Assembly (NCBI GenBank): GCA_027687465.1
Contig: JAQCQR010000026.1
Coordinates: forward strand, 1-30,471
Length of the DNA: 30,471 bases
Origin: Coriobacteriaceae bacterium AF08-21
GTDB lineage: Bacteria > Actinomycetota > Coriobacteriia > Coriobacteriales > Coriobacteriaceae
Direction of reading: 5' to 3'
Shown piece by piece: positions 24,597-30,471 of this stretch. The position numbers and the translations under genes are program-made. Each line of letters begins with the position of its first letter. Within the stretch, counting starts at the first letter, position 1. The notes under the pieces were generated by a model. The model was given only the letters and a program-made list of their open reading frames with translations. It was not told where the DNA came from and did no database searches.

Positions 24597-25402
24597 TCGT
24601 CGCCGACCTTGAGCGCGCTCTGCTGACGCGCTATCCCAAGACGGACGCCGAGGGCTGGGATCATGTAGGGCTCTCCGTGGGAGATCCTGCTGCTCAAATC
24701 ACCGGTGTTGCCTGCGCGCTCGATGCGACCGAAGCTAATCTTCGCCGCGCACAAGAAGCCGGTGCTAACGTGCTACTGACGCATCATCCTGTCTATATCA
24801 AGGCGCCCGAGGCCTTTTGTCCGGCGGATTCCGCACGCCCCCAGTGCAGCGCGGCGCTCTATGAGGCGGCCCGTTGCGGCGTGAGCATCATATCGCTCCA
24901 CACCAACCTGGACCGCTCGCACGAAGCCCGCATCTGCCTGAGCGAGCTGCTGGGTGCCGCACCCGTGAGCTCACTGGAGCACGTGGACGACCCCGAGACC
25001 ACCGGCCTGGGCGCGCTTGCAACGCTCAACGACCCGTGCACGCTGCGCGATCTTGCCGCCCGTGCTGCCATGGCCTTCGGAAGCGACCCTCGCGTATGGG
25101 GAGACGCCAAGCGCCCGTGCCGCACCGTCGCCATTCTGGGCGGCTCCCTGGGCGACTTTGGCGAGCTTGCCATCGCCGCCGGTGCGGATGTCATCGTGAC
25201 GGGCGAGGCGGGCTATCACGTGGCGCAAGACCTTGCTCTGCGCGGTCTGGGCATCATCCTGCTCGGCCACGACCGCTCTGAGGAGCCGTTCGTTGATATA
25301 TTGATGAACTCTGCAGTTGACGCCGGGGCCGACCCCCGTCATGCGATTAAAATACTGAACCCTTGCCAATGGTGGACTGTGACAAAAGGAGAGAACTTAT
25401 GA
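24593..25402 (+). CDS. Nif3-like dinuclear metal centre protein
   Basis: This 269-residue protein of the Nif3/YqfO/YbgI family forms a hexameric ring with two metal ions per subunit. Its exact role is not settled; GTP cyclohydrolase I type 2 is an old annotation. The metal ligands are visible: WDHVGLSVGD near the start, H64/H65 in LLTHHPVYI, LHTNLDRS, and the C-terminal GEAGYHVAQD and HDRSEEP. There is no inserted ferredoxin-like domain, so it is the short form. It shares ATGA with the desulfurase and overlaps the next gene by four bases. Confidence 0.93.
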   Translation: MIVADLERALLTRYPKTDAEGWDHVGLSVGDPAAQITGVACALDATEANLRRAQEAGANVLLTHHPVYIKAPEAFCPADSARPQCSAALYEAARCGVSIISLHTNLDRSHEARICLSELLGAAPVSSLEHVDDPETTGLGALATLNDPCTLRDLAARAAMAFGSDPRVWGDAKRPCRTVAILGGSLGDFGELAIAAGADVIVTGEAGYHVAQDLALRGLGIILLGHDRSEEPFVDILMNSAVDAGADPRHAIKILNPCQWWTVTKGENL

Positions 25403-26118
25403 GCGCCGGCGCTACGCTACTCAAGCTGCAACAGATCGATTTGGAGCTCGCCCGCAACAAGAGCGAACTTGCCAATATGCCGGAGCTCAAGGAGCTCGCT
25501 TCCAAGCGCAAGACCTATGTAAAGCTCAAGTCCGAGATGACCAAGCTCTACGCCCAACGCAAGGACCTGGACATTGAGCTCGACGATCTCAACACCACCG
25601 AGATTCAGACCAACAACGCCATCGAGGCCGCCAAGAAGCGCCACGTCGACGGCTCTGACTATCGCGAGGTTCAGGACCTGGAGAACGAGCTCGCCACCCT
25701 GGCCAAGCGTCTGGACAAGATTGAGCACACCCGCAAGGACGTCGTTGTCGCCCACAAAGAGGCGCTCGACCGCGAGACCCGCGCGCAGGCAATCATCGCC
25801 AAGTTCGAAGAGGGCGTGAAGGCCGATACCAAGGCCGCCCGCGCCAAGGCTGCCGACCTGCAGGCTCAGATCGAAGCCGCCACCAAGGAGCGCACCGCGC
25901 TGGCCGCTACGCTGCCCACCGACGTGCTCAGCGACTACGAGCGCCTGCTCAAGCAGTTCCGCGGCCTGGCCGTCGAGACCATCAAGGGCAACATCCCCAC
26001 GGTCTGCCACACCGCGCTGCAGGCATCGTCCATGAGCGACCTCAACCACGACGGCAGTGAGATTTCGCACTGCCCGTACTGCCACCGCCTGCTCGTGCTC
26101 CCTAGCAAGGAAGCCTAG
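25399..26118 (+). CDS. Coiled-coil protein with C-terminal zinc-ribbon-like end
   Basis: This 239-residue protein is mostly a long coiled coil (about 5-190, rich in Lys, Glu, Ala and Leu) with a C-terminal C4-type zinc ribbon region. The ribbon is incomplete. CPYC is intact at 225-228, but the first pair is reduced to C203 followed by H204 (TVCHTAL), where the family usually has CxxC. The family normally sits beside a Nif3-like gene, as here, and may act in nucleic-acid binding, but its function is unknown. The ATG at 25399 has AAAGGAGAG upstream; an in-frame start at 25363 is less likely. It overlaps the preceding gene by four bases. Confidence 0.9.
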   Translation: MSAGATLLKLQQIDLELARNKSELANMPELKELASKRKTYVKLKSEMTKLYAQRKDLDIELDDLNTTEIQTNNAIEAAKKRHVDGSDYREVQDLENELATLAKRLDKIEHTRKDVVVAHKEALDRETRAQAIIAKFEEGVKADTKAARAKAADLQAQIEAATKERTALAATLPTDVLSDYERLLKQFRGLAVETIKGNIPTVCHTALQASSMSDLNHDGSEISHCPYCHRLLVLPSKEA

Positions 26119-26120
26119 CG

Positions 26121-27335
26121 ATGACGGGGACATCCAACAATTCAATGCAACTTGAGGGAAAAACGATCCTGCTGGGCATTACCGGCGGGATCGCCGCCTA
26201 TAAGTCGTGCAATATCGTGCGCCTGCTGCAAAAGCGCGGCGCGCGCGTCAAGGCCGTTATGAGCGAGCATGCCACCGAGTTTGTGGGCCCGCTCACCTTC
26301 CGTGCGCTCACCAACGAGCCAGTTGCCGTGGGCCTATTCGACGATCCCTCCGACCCCATCCACCACATTTCGCTGGCGCAGGAGCCCGATCTGGTGGTCG
26401 TGGCGCCCGCGACGGCCAATATCATCGCCAAGATGGCCAATGGCATCGCCGATGACCTTATTTCCACCACACTGCTTGCCACGCCGCGACCGATCGTGAT
26501 CGCACCTGCTATGAACAACGGCATGTGGAAGGCGCCGGCGACGCAGGCCAACATGGCCATGCTGCGTGACCGCGGCGTACATGTGGTGGGTCCGGGAAGC
26601 GGCTACCTTGCCTGCGGCGACGTGGACACGGGCCGTATGAGCGAGCCCGAGGACATCGTCGAGGCCGTCTGTGAGGTGCTCAACCCCGTGCCGCAAGACC
26701 TGGCGGGCAAGCGCATCGTGATTACCGCCGGCCCCACGCATGAGCCGATCGACCCCGTGCGCTTCATTGGCAACCGTTCTTCGGGCAAGATGGGCATCGC
26801 CCTGGCGGGGGAGGCCGCTCGCCGCGGCGCCGCTATCACGCTTGTGCTGGGCCCGACATCGCTCGACGTTCCCCACGGCGTGGAGTGCGTGCACGTGCAA
26901 ACCGCCGCAGAGATGCTGCAGGCGGCGCTGGGCGCCTTCCAGACGGCCGATGCGGCCATTTGCGCGGCCGCCGTCGCCGACTACACCCCCGTATCCCCTG
27001 CGGACCACAAGCTCAAAAAGGCAAACGAACGCCTCGATCGCATAGAACTGGTCGAGACGGTTGACATTTTGGCCGAGCTTTCGCGCCAGAAGGGGGAGCG
27101 GTGCGTGATCGGCTTTGCTGCCGAGACCGATAACGTTGTGGAGTACGCTGAGCGTAAATTGGCCCGCAAGGGATGCGATGCGATCGTCGCCAACGACGTC
27201 TCGCGCGCCGATTCGGGCTTTGGAACCGACACTAACAAGGCCTGGATTGTAAGCACAGCAGGGACGCAGGAACTTCCTGTGCTAACAAAACCCCAGCTCG
27301 CAGATACAATTTTGGACTTGCTCAAAAATAATTAA
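26121..27335 (+). CDS. coaBC: Bifunctional phosphopantothenoylcysteine decarboxylase/phosphopantothenate-cysteine ligase
   Basis: CoaBC makes 4'-phosphopantetheine in coenzyme A synthesis. The 404-residue product begins with the flavin-binding CoaC domain: GITGGIAAYK, the catalytic His in HHISLA (81-82), PAMNNGMW, and the redox cysteine C165 in LACGDVDTGRM. The CoaB domain follows with ITAGPTHEPIDPVRFIGNRSSGKMG, AAVADYTP and DHKLKK. The ATG at 26121 has AAGGA nine bases upstream. It is the last gene of the core run; tRNA-Pro follows after 80 bases. Confidence 0.97.
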   Translation: MTGTSNNSMQLEGKTILLGITGGIAAYKSCNIVRLLQKRGARVKAVMSEHATEFVGPLTFRALTNEPVAVGLFDDPSDPIHHISLAQEPDLVVVAPATANIIAKMANGIADDLISTTLLATPRPIVIAPAMNNGMWKAPATQANMAMLRDRGVHVVGPGSGYLACGDVDTGRMSEPEDIVEAVCEVLNPVPQDLAGKRIVITAGPTHEPIDPVRFIGNRSSGKMGIALAGEAARRGAAITLVLGPTSLDVPHGVECVHVQTAAEMLQAALGAFQTADAAICAAAVADYTPVSPADHKLKKANERLDRIELVETVDILAELSRQKGERCVIGFAAETDNVVEYAERKLARKGCDAIVANDVSRADSGFGTDTNKAWIVSTAGTQELPVLTKPQLADTILDLLKNN

Positions 27336-27343
27336 AAAAGTTC

Positions 27344-27373
27344 TTGCGCAAGGCCAAAGTTTCGGGTTAATAT
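27344..27373 (+). promoter_or_regulatory. Promoter of tRNA-Pro
   Basis: TTGCGC (27344-27349), an 18-base spacer and TAATAT (27368-27373). The box AAAAAGTTCTTG overlapping the -35 is shared with the tRNA-Val promoter at the same distance from the -10. Confidence 0.6.
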
Positions 27374-27415
27374 ACTCCCTGTTGCGAGCGAGAGCAGAGC
27401 AACAAACAAAAGCTT

Positions 27416-27492
<77 letters not shown>

Positions 27493-27501
27493 GAAGTTTG
27501 C

Positions 27502-27537
27502 AGGTCAGGCACCTAGTGCCTGACCTTTTTTGTTTTA
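27502..27537 (+). terminator. Terminator after tRNA-Pro
   Basis: The perfect 11-base arms AGGTCAGGCAC and GTGCCTGACCT around CTA are followed by six T. Confidence 0.95.
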
Positions 27538-27960
27538 AGCAATTGCTTAATTTTGATTACGCAACAGGGTGCCAAAAATCTACCTACGCGATAATCGCTT
27601 TTTGCGGTTACTTGTGCGTTTTGCACGTGCTTGAGCTGATTTATTAACGCGATATGATTCTACATACGCGTAGCTGGTATACAGTCGAGTACAGACTGTA
27701 TTTATCGCGGCGATTTACACAGATATAGCGACTGTAACGAACAAGCGTGTCGCTGTATTTATTCCAGTAGCTCACTTGACCGGTGGACAAGTGAGCGATT
27801 GCAACGATATGCCAACCAGGATGGGCTCCATACGAGGACGCCGCAGGGGTAATGGCGGGGGAGTGCAGCAGGCGCTCTGAGAGCCGCCATATGACCCCAT
27901 TTCTCCTCAACCCGAATACCTGTGCCGCGAACCTAAACCGTTCGTACACTTGCCAAAAGA
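27538..27960. other. About 420-bp AT-richer gap without a supported gene
   Basis: It holds several short inverted repeats: GCTCACTTG/CAAGTGAGC at 27770-27778 and 27788-27796, and TACAGTC/GACTGTA near 27680-27700. CGCGAT-type words recur. A 101-codon minus-strand frame (27644-27949) covers most of it but has no recognisable domain or good ribosome-binding site, so it is not called. Confidence 0.4.
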
Positions 27961-27962
27961 TA

Positions 27963-27986
27963 GGCCCGCGCGGAGTCGCGCGGGCC
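27963..27986 (-). terminator. Terminator of the DUF6273 gene
   Basis: The perfect ten-base arms GGCCCGCGCG and CGCGCGGGCC enclose a four-base loop, 14 bases beyond the minus-strand stop at 28001. The T tract is short (TAT). Confidence 0.7.
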
Positions 27987-28000
27987 TTGCACTAGAAAAT

Positions 28001-28522
28001 CTAGAAGCACCAAGCGGGAAACACGTTGCCGGCACTGTTGGCACTACCGCTGCTCCAGCGACCGAAAGGGTCAACATAGATAAAGTCCGTTGAGTCACTC
28101 GGAGACACGGAACGAGTGCTGAAATAGCACACAATCTCAGGTCCAGAATACCTCGACGTCGCATAGTACTCGTACTGGGCGCCGTCAGACTGGAGGTCTC
28201 CGTAAATCTCGGTCGTCGAGAGGATGAAGACCTTGTCATTCGTTGCCGTCGGAGTGCCGGCGCTACCGCCGCCCTCGTTGTCCGTCATCTTCGTGACGGC
28301 CTTCGCCTTGGACTGGAGCTCGGCCGGCAGGAGCGCCCAGAGGTCACCGGAGTTCAGGCGGGCGCGGAGCTTAGAGGACCTCCAACCGCCGACATTGGTC
28401 TTTGTGTCGTTCCAGATGTGTTTGTATAGGACATCGTTGGTCGTCTCAAACGTCAGCCCCGCCTTGCCGCTACCGTCGGCGAGGTCGTCATGGTTGATAC
28501 CGATGATGCGGTATCCGGGCAT
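28001..28522 (-). pseudogene. DUF6273-domain protein, 5'-truncated
   Basis: The 173-codon frame starts directly in domain sequence (GYRIIGINHDDLADGSGKAG) and covers a typical DUF6273 module: WRSSKLRARLNSGDLWALLP, AVTKMTDNEGG, DKVFILSTTEIYG and SGPEIVCYFSTRSV. It ends FPAWCF. This module is normally the C-terminal part of longer secreted or surface proteins in gut Gram-positives. Here it has no signal peptide, and no ribosome-binding site precedes the ATG. In the same frame a few more domain-like residues (IRSADTT) precede the ATG before a stop, so the gene is cut at about 28540. Its original N-terminus is missing. Terminator and stop are intact. It was probably broken by the same event that broke the plus-strand gene at 28540-28845. 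Confidence 0.7.
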
Positions 28523-28539
28523 CGTGGTGTCCGCACTGC

Positions 28540-28845
28540 GAATCTCTCATAGAGGATATGCCACAACTTGATAATTTCGCAGCCATAAGGAAGAACCTTT
28601 TCAATGTTTCTGAGGACAGCACGATTGAAGAAGCCTCGGTCCATGAAGGAGACTTTCCCATTTACATAGATTAAGATAAGGTCGTGAATGACCAATATGA
28701 ACTTGAGCATATTCCGTCCGTATTCATACTGGATGACCAAGGAAACATCATCGGCTCATCCGAAGGAGAGGAAGAACCTCTTGCCTTATTAAAGAAATAC
28801 GCCGAATACAACGGATATAAAGCGGAAGGAGACGACATCGAGTAA
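28540..28845 (+). pseudogene. Broken thioredoxin-like gene remnant
   Basis: One plus-strand frame reads from about 28540 to the TAA at 28843-28845 with a single internal TAA at 28672-28674. Before the stop it gives ESLIEDMPQLDNFAAIRKNL and ends EGDFPIYID. After it, DKVVNDQYELEHIPSVFILD continues with DQGNIIGSSEGEEEP. The phrase IPSVFILDDQGNIIG is the cis-Pro strand and following hairpin of thioredoxin-fold proteins. The active-site Cys region is not present, so the 5' half is lost. The codon use is AT-richer than the core. It stands 29 bases before a small secreted protein gene and may have belonged to the same operon. The fold assignment rests on a short motif. Confidence 0.55.
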
Positions 28846-28874
28846 CTATCAAAGGCCAGTTTAAGGAGCCAGCC

Positions 28875-29172
28875 ATGAAGAAATACCTGCCCTCCATCAT
28901 CTCAGCAGCTCTTTGCCACTCCCTTGTCATGACACCATTTGTGCCCGTTGCGGCAGCCTATGCCGACGAGGGATCTCCCGCCGAGAGCAGCGAGATCTAC
29001 GTCGGAGACAATTACGACGATAATTACGATATATACCTTTTTTGAGCGCGGGCGCTGCACGGATTCATATTCCAAGGCGTGGTGCGATTCTCACGGATCT
29101 GCAAATAACCGCACCGTCCCTCACAAGGTCAAGCTGAACGCGAAGGAGGAGGCTTGCCTGCGCGATCTCTAG
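28875..29172 (+). pseudogene. Small secreted Cys-containing protein, frameshifted at a poly-T run
   Basis: ATG 28875 has a perfect AAGGAG six bases upstream. It encodes a clear signal peptide (MKKYLPSIISAALCHSLV, cleavage likely after AAAYA) and an acidic start of the mature part (DEGSPAESSEIYVGDNYDD), then stops at TGA 29043-29045 right after six T (29038-29043). With one T fewer, the frame continues ERGRCTDSYSKAWCDSHGSA, then VKLNAKEEACLRDL, to the TAG at 29170-29172. That gives a 98-residue precursor with three Cys in its second half. The family is not recognised. It could be a bacteriocin-like or other secreted peptide. As it stands, a 56-residue product would be made. A phase-variable tract, decay or a sequencing error are all possible. 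Confidence 0.55.
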
Positions 29173-29292
29173 CTTGTTGGCACCGCTGAAGTTATCGCCG
29201 GTCTCGTGACAACCGGTCCTAGCGGCGGCTTTTTTGCAACCGCAATGACATCGTACCGACTTTTCATTTGCATGTTCTGAAAGGAAGTTGCC

Positions 29293-29532
29293 ATGTTGTC
29301 GCAAAATCAATCGAGATACTTGAACACAATCGGCTTTGCCCTGCTTGCATTACTCTTTGCTAGCGACCTTTTGCTGAAACCGCCCAAGGAACTCGTTTCG
29401 CTTGCCATAGCCTGCATTTCCGCCCTTTACTTTACGGCAACCCTGTTCGTCGGACTAAAGGAGAGGAAAAAAGGCGCAGTCGTTGCATCTGCCGTAGGCG
29501 TGATCATAGCCATTGCCTCATTCTTTATCTGA
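29293..29532 (+). CDS. Small three-helix membrane protein
   Basis: This 79-residue protein has an AAAGGAAG ribosome-binding site. Three hydrophobic segments are visible at about 11-29, 33-53 and 60-79, with a basic KERKKG loop before the last. No known motif is present. It lies 120 bases after the small secreted protein gene on the same strand. Size and position would fit an immunity protein for a secreted peptide, but nothing in the sequence proves that. Confidence 0.65.
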   Translation: MLSQNQSRYLNTIGFALLALLFASDLLLKPPKELVSLAIACISALYFTATLFVGLKERKKGAVVASAVGVIIAIASFFI

Positions 29533-29544
29533 CACATTGATGAT

Positions 29545-29868
29545 CTAGGGGCGATATCGTAGGAATACGACCGGGAGAGCCGGGACCAGATTGCCCGGAT
29601 TGCCCGGTCGGCTCGCGCGACGGCGCGGCGGTTCGACAGAAAGCTCTCCGGACTTCACGCCGCTTCTGATCGCATTGTAGACAGCCATCTCGTCTTCGCA
29701 GTCGGCGAGCACGCGGTGTGCGTCGTCGTTTTGGATGTACAGTAAATCTCGAAGGTCCTCCATGCACCAGCGTCCGAGATTTGGCCATGCGCGTCGCGCG
29801 AGCTGATAAGTGTCGATTGCGATGTTGTAGTTAAAGTCCAGACCAAAGCCGTCCCAGGCAGAACGGCA
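29545..29868 (-). pseudogene. DnaQ-like (DEDDh) exonuclease remnant
   Basis: In one minus-strand frame the sequence reads WDGFGLDFNYNIAIDTYQLA, then RRAWPNLGRWCMEDLRDLLY, and then the Exo III motif DAHRVLADCEDEMAVYNAI with the HxxxxD pair. This is the C-terminal half of a DEDDh 3'-5' exonuclease, related to the polymerase III epsilon proofreading domain. The Exo I motif (DxE) and the N-terminus are missing; an in-frame stop lies just upstream at about 29880, beside a large palindrome. Only the last 72 codons start with an ATG (29763). The tail beyond the motif (Pro/Arg-rich) looks out of frame or degraded. It is very likely non-functional. Confidence 0.6.
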
Positions 29869-29902
29869 TTGTTTCCTTGATTATCAACTTCATCCGGGCA
29901 TT

Positions 29903-29940
29903 TCCCGCATTCATCCGTGTGCATACGGATGAATGCGGGA
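29903..29940. repeat. Perfect 16-bp inverted repeat
   Basis: Arms 29903-29918 and 29925-29940 are perfectly complementary around a six-base loop (GTGCAT). It lies between the DnaQ-like remnant and the next minus-strand gene. It may be a terminator or the end of a small element. Confidence 0.7.
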
Positions 29941-29948
29941 TTCGATAC

Positions 29949-29977
29949 CCCGGCGGCCTGATCGGCAGGCCGCCGGG
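29949..29977 (-). terminator. GC-rich hairpin after the gene at 29983-30411
   Basis: The perfect 12-base arms CCCGGCGGCCTG and CAGGCCGCCGGG enclose a five-base loop, just beyond the minus-strand stop. There is no T tract, so termination here is likely but not certain. Confidence 0.55.
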
Positions 29978-29982
29978 AATTC

Positions 29983-30411
29983 TCACTCCTCGATAAAAGC
30001 CGGCACTCGGTTAGTCCTGCGCATCTTGAAATCGCCAATCTCGTGGGAGACATAGAGAATGCCGTCCATCCCATCTCGTGATGCATACGACAGGTGAACT
30101 GAACCGCAATCCGATCCATCATTGTCGAGAAGATCGAACGAATTCGGGTCGCTCGTTGCGGCCAAACGACCACTCAGACAAGAGCCATCGTCATTACAGA
30201 TTTGCCATTCCATGTCTTCGCCTGCAAGAATCGCCATAGACGGCCTGGTCGCGCCATCGCTGACATACATCCCGTCTATGCCAAACCCATTTTCAGCGCC
30301 ATCGATGAACGACTGCTCGGACCTATACCTCGCAAATGATGCACATAGCACCATTGCAAGACAAAGTACAAAGCCAACAATCGCTATCTTTGCATAGCTC
30401 TTGCCTATCAT
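29983..30411 (-). CDS. Small membrane-anchored extracytoplasmic protein
   Basis: This 142-residue protein has one N-terminal hydrophobic segment (about residues 7-25, AKIAIVGFVLCLAMVLCASF) that could be a signal anchor. A polar, acidic outer domain follows, with three Cys and the phrases WQICNDDGSC and GSDCGSVHLSYASRDG. I chose ATG 30411, which has GGGAGG nine bases upstream, over GTG 30420, which would overlap that site. It starts one base after the stop of an upstream minus-strand gene, so the two are co-transcribed. The family is not recognised. Disulfides outside the cell are plausible. Confidence 0.65.
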   Translation of the reverse strand: MIGKSYAKIAIVGFVLCLAMVLCASFARYRSEQSFIDGAENGFGIDGMYVSDGATRPSMAILAGEDMEWQICNDDGSCLSGRLAATSDPNSFDLLDNDGSDCGSVHLSYASRDGMDGILYVSHEIGDFKMRRTNRVPAFIEE

Positions 30412-30412
30412 G

Positions 30413-30471
30413 TCATTCACCTCCCTCGTATGTATCGAGGTATTCCTGCTTGAGCGTCTGCGAGGACGACT
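30413..30471 (-). CDS. C-terminal end of a gene cut by the window edge
   Basis: Only the last 18 residues are visible (SSSQTLKQEYLDTYEGGE), ending at TGA 30413-30415. The close spacing to the next gene and its ribosome-binding site within this end support real coding. Nothing can be said about function. Confidence 0.5.
   Translation of the reverse strand, partial: SSSQTLKQEYLDTYEGGE

Noticed and set aside
27644..27949. 101-codon minus-strand frame after the DUF6273 terminator
   Set aside because: It has a GTG start without a ribosome-binding site and no domain, and the region is full of short palindromes that suggest non-coding DNA.
29655..30173. 172-codon minus-strand frame
   Set aside because: It runs through two large palindromes, and the DnaQ-like reading in another frame explains its right-hand part better.

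Overview
The window looks like a chromosomal segment of a high-GC gut actinobacterium of class Coriobacteriia, most likely Collinsella or a close relative. This is inferred from the strongly GC-biased core genes, the gene order scpA-scpB-rluB-cmk-plsC-ispH-DUF512-der-plsY-gpsA, and an LPxTG surface protein. No database search was possible.

Layout. (1) Positions 1-9035 are accessory. Low-GC genes (a 5'-cut unknown protein at 2-1153, a decayed gene at 1193-1694, an FRG-domain protein at 3244-4173, and a two-gene AAA ATPase plus RloB pair at 4373-6338 that resembles AbiL/RloAB abortive infection) are mixed with higher-GC genes (an LPxTG surface protein at 1899-3005, a decayed DUF3825 gene at 6424-7285, and a protein with a possible nuclease-like C-terminus at 7878-9035). 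A tRNA-Val sits at 7424-7498. (2) Positions 9046-10283 hold a duplicated block. Each copy carries a tRNA-Ala(GGC) gene, a terminator and the start of an ABC-F gene. The left copy keeps only the first codons of that gene and contains a 164-bp palindromic element; the right copy continues into the full gene. A tRNA with anticodon CAT lies between the copies. (3) Positions 10259-27335 are a dense, all-plus-strand core gene run. It covers ribosome-associated ABC-F, an M50 peptidase, chromosome condensation (ScpA/ScpB), rRNA pseudouridylation, CMP kinase, phospholipid synthesis (PlsC, PlsY, GpsA), isoprenoid synthesis (IspH), ribosome assembly (Der with its DUF512 radical-SAM neighbour), pentose phosphate (Rpe), cysteine desulfurase, Nif3-like protein, a coiled-coil zinc-ribbon protein and coenzyme A synthesis (CoaBC). 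Many genes overlap or are a few bases apart, which suggests long co-transcribed units. (4) Positions 27416-30471 start with tRNA-Pro(GGG) and then become accessory again. They hold a truncated DUF6273 gene, a broken thioredoxin-like gene, a frameshifted small secreted protein, a small three-helix membrane protein, a DnaQ-like exonuclease remnant, several perfect palindromes and a membrane-anchored small protein.

The general picture is a conserved housekeeping run between two tRNA-associated variable regions that have gained defence-like and secreted-protein genes and then partly decayed. The most interesting points are the RloAB-type pair with an inverted repeat over its likely promoter, the tRNA-Ala/abcF duplication with a palindromic insertion, and two separate genes whose frames are broken at poly-T runs.
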